From an uncultured Bacillota bacterium (lineage in GTDB: Bacteria > Bacillota > Clostridia > Lachnospirales > Lachnospiraceae): a DNA stretch of 25,252 nucleotides. The stretch spans positions 1-25,252 of the forward strand of contig CAJKMA010000034.1 of NCBI GenBank assembly GCA_905200905.1. The letters are read 5' to 3'. The notes under the pieces were generated by a model that ran no database searches, was not told the DNA's origin, and worked only from the letters and a program-made list of their open reading frames with translations. The first letter of the stretch is position 1. Every line of letters starts with the position of its first letter. This document shows positions 22,459 through 25,252 of the stretch, piece by piece. Both the position numbers and the translations under genes were made by a program.

Positions 22459-24327
22459 ATGAAGGACAGAGATATCTGGATTAAGCTGTTAAAAGAAAAA
22501 TATCCCACCAAACAGGCAGTATGCAGGGAAATTATTAATCTGACTGCCATTATTAATCTTCCAAAAGGAACAGAACACTTTATGAGTGATATCCATGGAG
22601 AATATGAAGCGTTTTTACATATTATGAACAACTGCTCCGGGGTGATTCGGGAAAAGGTGCGGATGCTGTTTTCGGAAACTTTAAGTGTGCGGGAGCAGCA
22701 GGAAATCTGTACCCTGATTTATTATCCAAGGGAAGTGATGAACCGTAAGAGAAACCTCAATGAACTTTCAGAAGACTGGTATCGTTTGATGCTGAATTAT
22801 CTTCTGGAACTTGCCAAGATGGTTTCCTCTAAATACACCAGGTCAAAGGTCAGGAGAGCTTTGCCAAAGGAATTTGGAGATATTATTGACGAACTGCTGC
22901 ATTTTATGCCAGATGAGGATGATAATCAGATTCGCTATCACAGACAGATTCTGGACACCATTATTGGAATCGAAAATTCCGAAGAATTTATTGTGGCTCT
23001 GGCAGAGCTGATTAAACGTCTGGCAGTAGACCACCTGCATATTGTTGGAGATATTTTTGACCGGGGCGGAGATGCAGACAAAATCCTGGATTTGTTAATG
23101 GAATACCATTCTTTGGACATAGAATGGGGAAATCATGATATTCTCTGGATGGGGGCAGCCTGTGGAAATGAAGCCAGCATTGCAACGGTTGTGAAAAATA
23201 ATATGAAATATAATAACATTCAGATTCTGGAAAGTGGTTATGGTATCAGTCTTCGCTCTCTGGTATTGTTTGGGGAGAAAACCTATCCGGAGCTGGAGGT
23301 TATGGAGGCCGCTCAAAAAGCCTTGTCTATTATTTTGTTTAAGCTGGAAGGACAGACCATTTTGCGCCATCCGGAGTATAATATGCAGGACCGTCTTCTT
23401 CTGGATAAAATTGATTATGAAAATAAAACCGTGGTTTCCCAGCAGATGACTTATGCTATGAAGGATACGGATTTTCCTACTGTGGACAGGGAACATCCTT
23501 ATGAGCTTACAGAAGGAGAACAAAAAGTTATTCAGGATTTGAAGTTTTCCTTTTTAAACAGCCACCGGCTTCAGAAACATGTGGATTTTCTTTTTGAAAA
23601 AGGCTGCATGTACAAGCGTTACAATGAAAATCTTCTTTACCATGGCTGTATTCCTCTGGACGAGCAGGGAAATTTTGACGGGATTGAGATTGACGGAAAT
23701 ACTTATATGGGCAGGGAATATCTGGATTATGCAGAACGCATTGTAAGAAAAGTGCGAAAAGGGGAAGCCGGACAGGATGGGCTTGATTTTATGTGGTATC
23801 TCTGGACAGGGAAAAAATCCCCTTTGTGCGGAAGAAATATTAAAACCTTTGAACGTACCTTTATCCAGGATAAAACAGCCTGGAAAGAGCCAACAGACCC
23901 TTATTACAAGTTTTATCACACAGAAAAGACCTGTAACATGATTCTTAGGGAATTTGGTTTGTTTTCGCCTTTATCCCACATTATTAACGGGCATACTCCG
24001 GTGAAGACGGTAGAGGGAGAAGAGCCGGTACGCGCCAATGGCAAGCTCATTGTCATTGATGGTGGTTTCAGCCAGGCCTATCATAAGACCACAGGAATTG
24101 CCGGATATACCTTGATTTATAATTCTCATGGAATGCGGATTAAGGCACATCAGCCTTTTGAAAGTGTGGAAAAAGTCCTGGAAGAAAACAAAGATATTGA
24201 GTCTACCTCTACGATGTTCGAGACAGAAGCAGACCGAATCATGGTTGGAGACACTGACGAAGGAAAAGAGATAAAAGAAGAAATTCAAATGCTGAAGAAA
24301 CTTTTGGAGGTTTACAGGGGGAAATAG
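22459..24327 (+). CDS. fbp: Class III fructose-1,6-bisphosphatase
   Basis: A gluconeogenic phosphatase converting fructose 1,6-bisphosphate to fructose 6-phosphate, of the Firmicutes type related to metallophosphatases. It has 622 residues, near the usual 640-670. The metal-binding motifs are in order: MSDIHGEYEAF, VGDIFDRGGDADKI, EWGNHDILWMGAA, then INGHTPVKTVEGEEPV and VIDGGFSQAYHKTTGIAGYT. GAGGA (22444-22448) overlaps the stop of the upstream oxidase and lies ten bases before the ATG. A sensor kinase gene begins three bases after the stop, on a GTG, so these three genes are tightly packed. Confidence 0.95.
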   Translation: MKDRDIWIKLLKEKYPTKQAVCREIINLTAIINLPKGTEHFMSDIHGEYEAFLHIMNNCSGVIREKVRMLFSETLSVREQQEICTLIYYPREVMNRKRNLNELSEDWYRLMLNYLLELAKMVSSKYTRSKVRRALPKEFGDIIDELLHFMPDEDDNQIRYHRQILDTIIGIENSEEFIVALAELIKRLAVDHLHIVGDIFDRGGDADKILDLLMEYHSLDIEWGNHDILWMGAACGNEASIATVVKNNMKYNNIQILESGYGISLRSLVLFGEKTYPELEVMEAAQKALSIILFKLEGQTILRHPEYNMQDRLLLDKIDYENKTVVSQQMTYAMKDTDFPTVDREHPYELTEGEQKVIQDLKFSFLNSHRLQKHVDFLFEKGCMYKRYNENLLYHGCIPLDEQGNFDGIEIDGNTYMGREYLDYAERIVRKVRKGEAGQDGLDFMWYLWTGKKSPLCGRNIKTFERTFIQDKTAWKEPTDPYYKFYHTEKTCNMILREFGLFSPLSHIINGHTPVKTVEGEEPVRANGKLIVIDGGFSQAYHKTTGIAGYTLIYNSHGMRIKAHQPFESVEKVLEENKDIESTSTMFETEADRIMVGDTDEGKEIKEEIQMLKKLLEVYRGK

Positions 24328-24330
24328 AAT

Positions 24331-25252
24331 GTGAAAAGGATCAGAGAAAAGTTAGATGTGTATTTGAATAATTTAAAGATAAAGAGAAAGATTTTTCTGC
24401 TGTATTTTTATTGTGTCATGCTTCCATTGGTTCTTACAGATACAGTGATTTGTGGAATGTTTATTCATGATGAAAAAGAAGCCAGGGAAGTGCGACTTAA
24501 AAATATGGTAAAATCTGTAGAATATATGATGAATAGTGCAGCAGATGAGGCAGCAGCCTTGTCAGAAAATATTTACTTTAACAAGTATATTAATGAATTT
24601 CTAAATAAAGAATTTTCTTCAGGCCTGGATTATTACAATCAATACCAGGAACTCTTAAAGGATTCTTTGTTTGACAGTTCACTGGGAACCAGCAATGCGA
24701 TTATTACCATGTATACAGATAATCCAACGGTGGTAAATGGAGGCAAATTCTGGAAGATGGAAAGTATTAAGGGAAAAGCCTGGTATGAGGAGTTTTTAGC
24801 TTCCGGACAGGAAATGCAGATGTATTTTTATTTTGAGGCTTCTGGAACAACCAACCTGAAGCTGCCGAGAAAAGCATCTTTTGTACGAAAGTTGGATCGT
24901 TATAAAAGAGATCCTTATGAGAAACTGTTAAAAATTGATTTAGATTATACACAAATTAATCAAAATCTGATTATGGCTAACTATGAAGATAGGGTCTATG
25001 TATGTAAGGATGGAAAAATTATCTTTTCTAACAGCCGTAAACTGAATCCACAACAGGATTTTGAAAAAATTATAGGTGTAAACAGAAAAAAAGGAGAATA
25101 TATAGAATCTTTTCATTTGTTTGGACAAGATCTAGATATCTATGCAATTCCAAAAAAGGATATTTTTTTTCAGGGAATTTTACAGCATTGGCTGACAGTT
25201 GTATTGTTGATTCTGTTTAATATTTTGATACCATGTGTGTTTATGCAGGCGC
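24331..25252 (+). CDS. Sensor histidine kinase N-terminal part (YesM-like), cut by the window end
   Basis: The frame is open from GTG 24331 to the window edge, 307 codons. AGGGGGA (24316-24322) supplies the ribosome binding site. It opens with a basic stretch (MKRIREKLDVYLNNLKIKRK), a membrane helix (about 21-45, FLLYFYCVMLPLVLTDTVIC), an extracellular region (about 48-285, with SLFDSSLGTSNAIITMYTDN and IDLDYTQINQNLI) and a second membrane helix (about 290 onward, WLTVVLLILFNILIPCVF). This layout with a Cache-like sensor is that of YesM-type two-component kinases. The HAMP, phosphoacceptor and ATPase domains would lie outside the window, so the kinase call is inference from layout. Confidence 0.7.
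   Translation, partial: MKRIREKLDVYLNNLKIKRKIFLLYFYCVMLPLVLTDTVICGMFIHDEKEAREVRLKNMVKSVEYMMNSAADEAAALSENIYFNKYINEFLNKEFSSGLDYYNQYQELLKDSLFDSSLGTSNAIITMYTDNPTVVNGGKFWKMESIKGKAWYEEFLASGQEMQMYFYFEASGTTNLKLPRKASFVRKLDRYKRDPYEKLLKIDLDYTQINQNLIMANYEDRVYVCKDGKIIFSNSRKLNPQQDFEKIIGVNRKKGEYIESFHLFGQDLDIYAIPKKDIFFQGILQHWLTVVLLILFNILIPCVFMQA

Overview
The window looks like a chromosomal segment of a low-to-mid GC, Gram-positive gut anaerobe of the Lachnospiraceae (Blautia-like). The reasons are family-level and come from recall, not from a search: type III glutamine synthetase, class III fructose-1,6-bisphosphatase, an L17 with a long internal insertion, a GPH/GH2 glycoside module, strong GGAGG ribosome binding sites, and nearly all genes on one strand. 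Every gene I can support lies on the + strand.

Layout. (1) 1-4373: the C-terminal part of an AraC-type regulator, a GPH-type sugar symporter and an intracellular GH2 glycosidase, closed by a terminator. This is a glycoside uptake and hydrolysis unit. (2) 4456-8087: the alpha operon of ribosomal genes, rpmJ-rpsM-rpsK-rpsD-rpoA-rplQ. It starts at its own promoter directly behind the sugar unit and ends at a UUCG-loop terminator. A structured leader lies between rpmJ and rpsM, and hairpins lie just upstream of rpoA and rplQ. (3) 8112-9656: a diacylglycerol/lipid kinase and a YtaF/MntP-family membrane protein. (4) 9664-14683: type III glutamine synthetase, then a MoxR-type AAA+ ATPase and a VWA (MIDAS) protein. 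(5) 14803-20140: a PucR/CdaR-type regulator, ftsE-ftsX, a CtpA-type S41 protease with a PDZ domain, and an MFS transporter. (6) 20141-21383: a 532-base non-coding stretch holding a degenerate tandem array with a 52-bp period, followed by a PD-(D/E)XK-like nuclease gene broken by a deletion with frameshift. (7) 21426-25252: an FMN-dependent alpha-hydroxy-acid oxidising protein with an N-terminal four-cysteine motif, class III fructose bisphosphatase, and the start of a YesM-type sensor kinase cut by the window end.

The most unusual part is region 6. Seven diverged units keep a spacing of 52, 52, 52, 53, 52 and 52 bases although their sequence has drifted, and they stop at the ribosome binding site of the broken nuclease gene. 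Next in interest are the RNA structures inside the alpha operon and the AAA+/VWA pair beside glutamine synthetase. No tRNA, rRNA, CRISPR array or insertion sequence was recognised.
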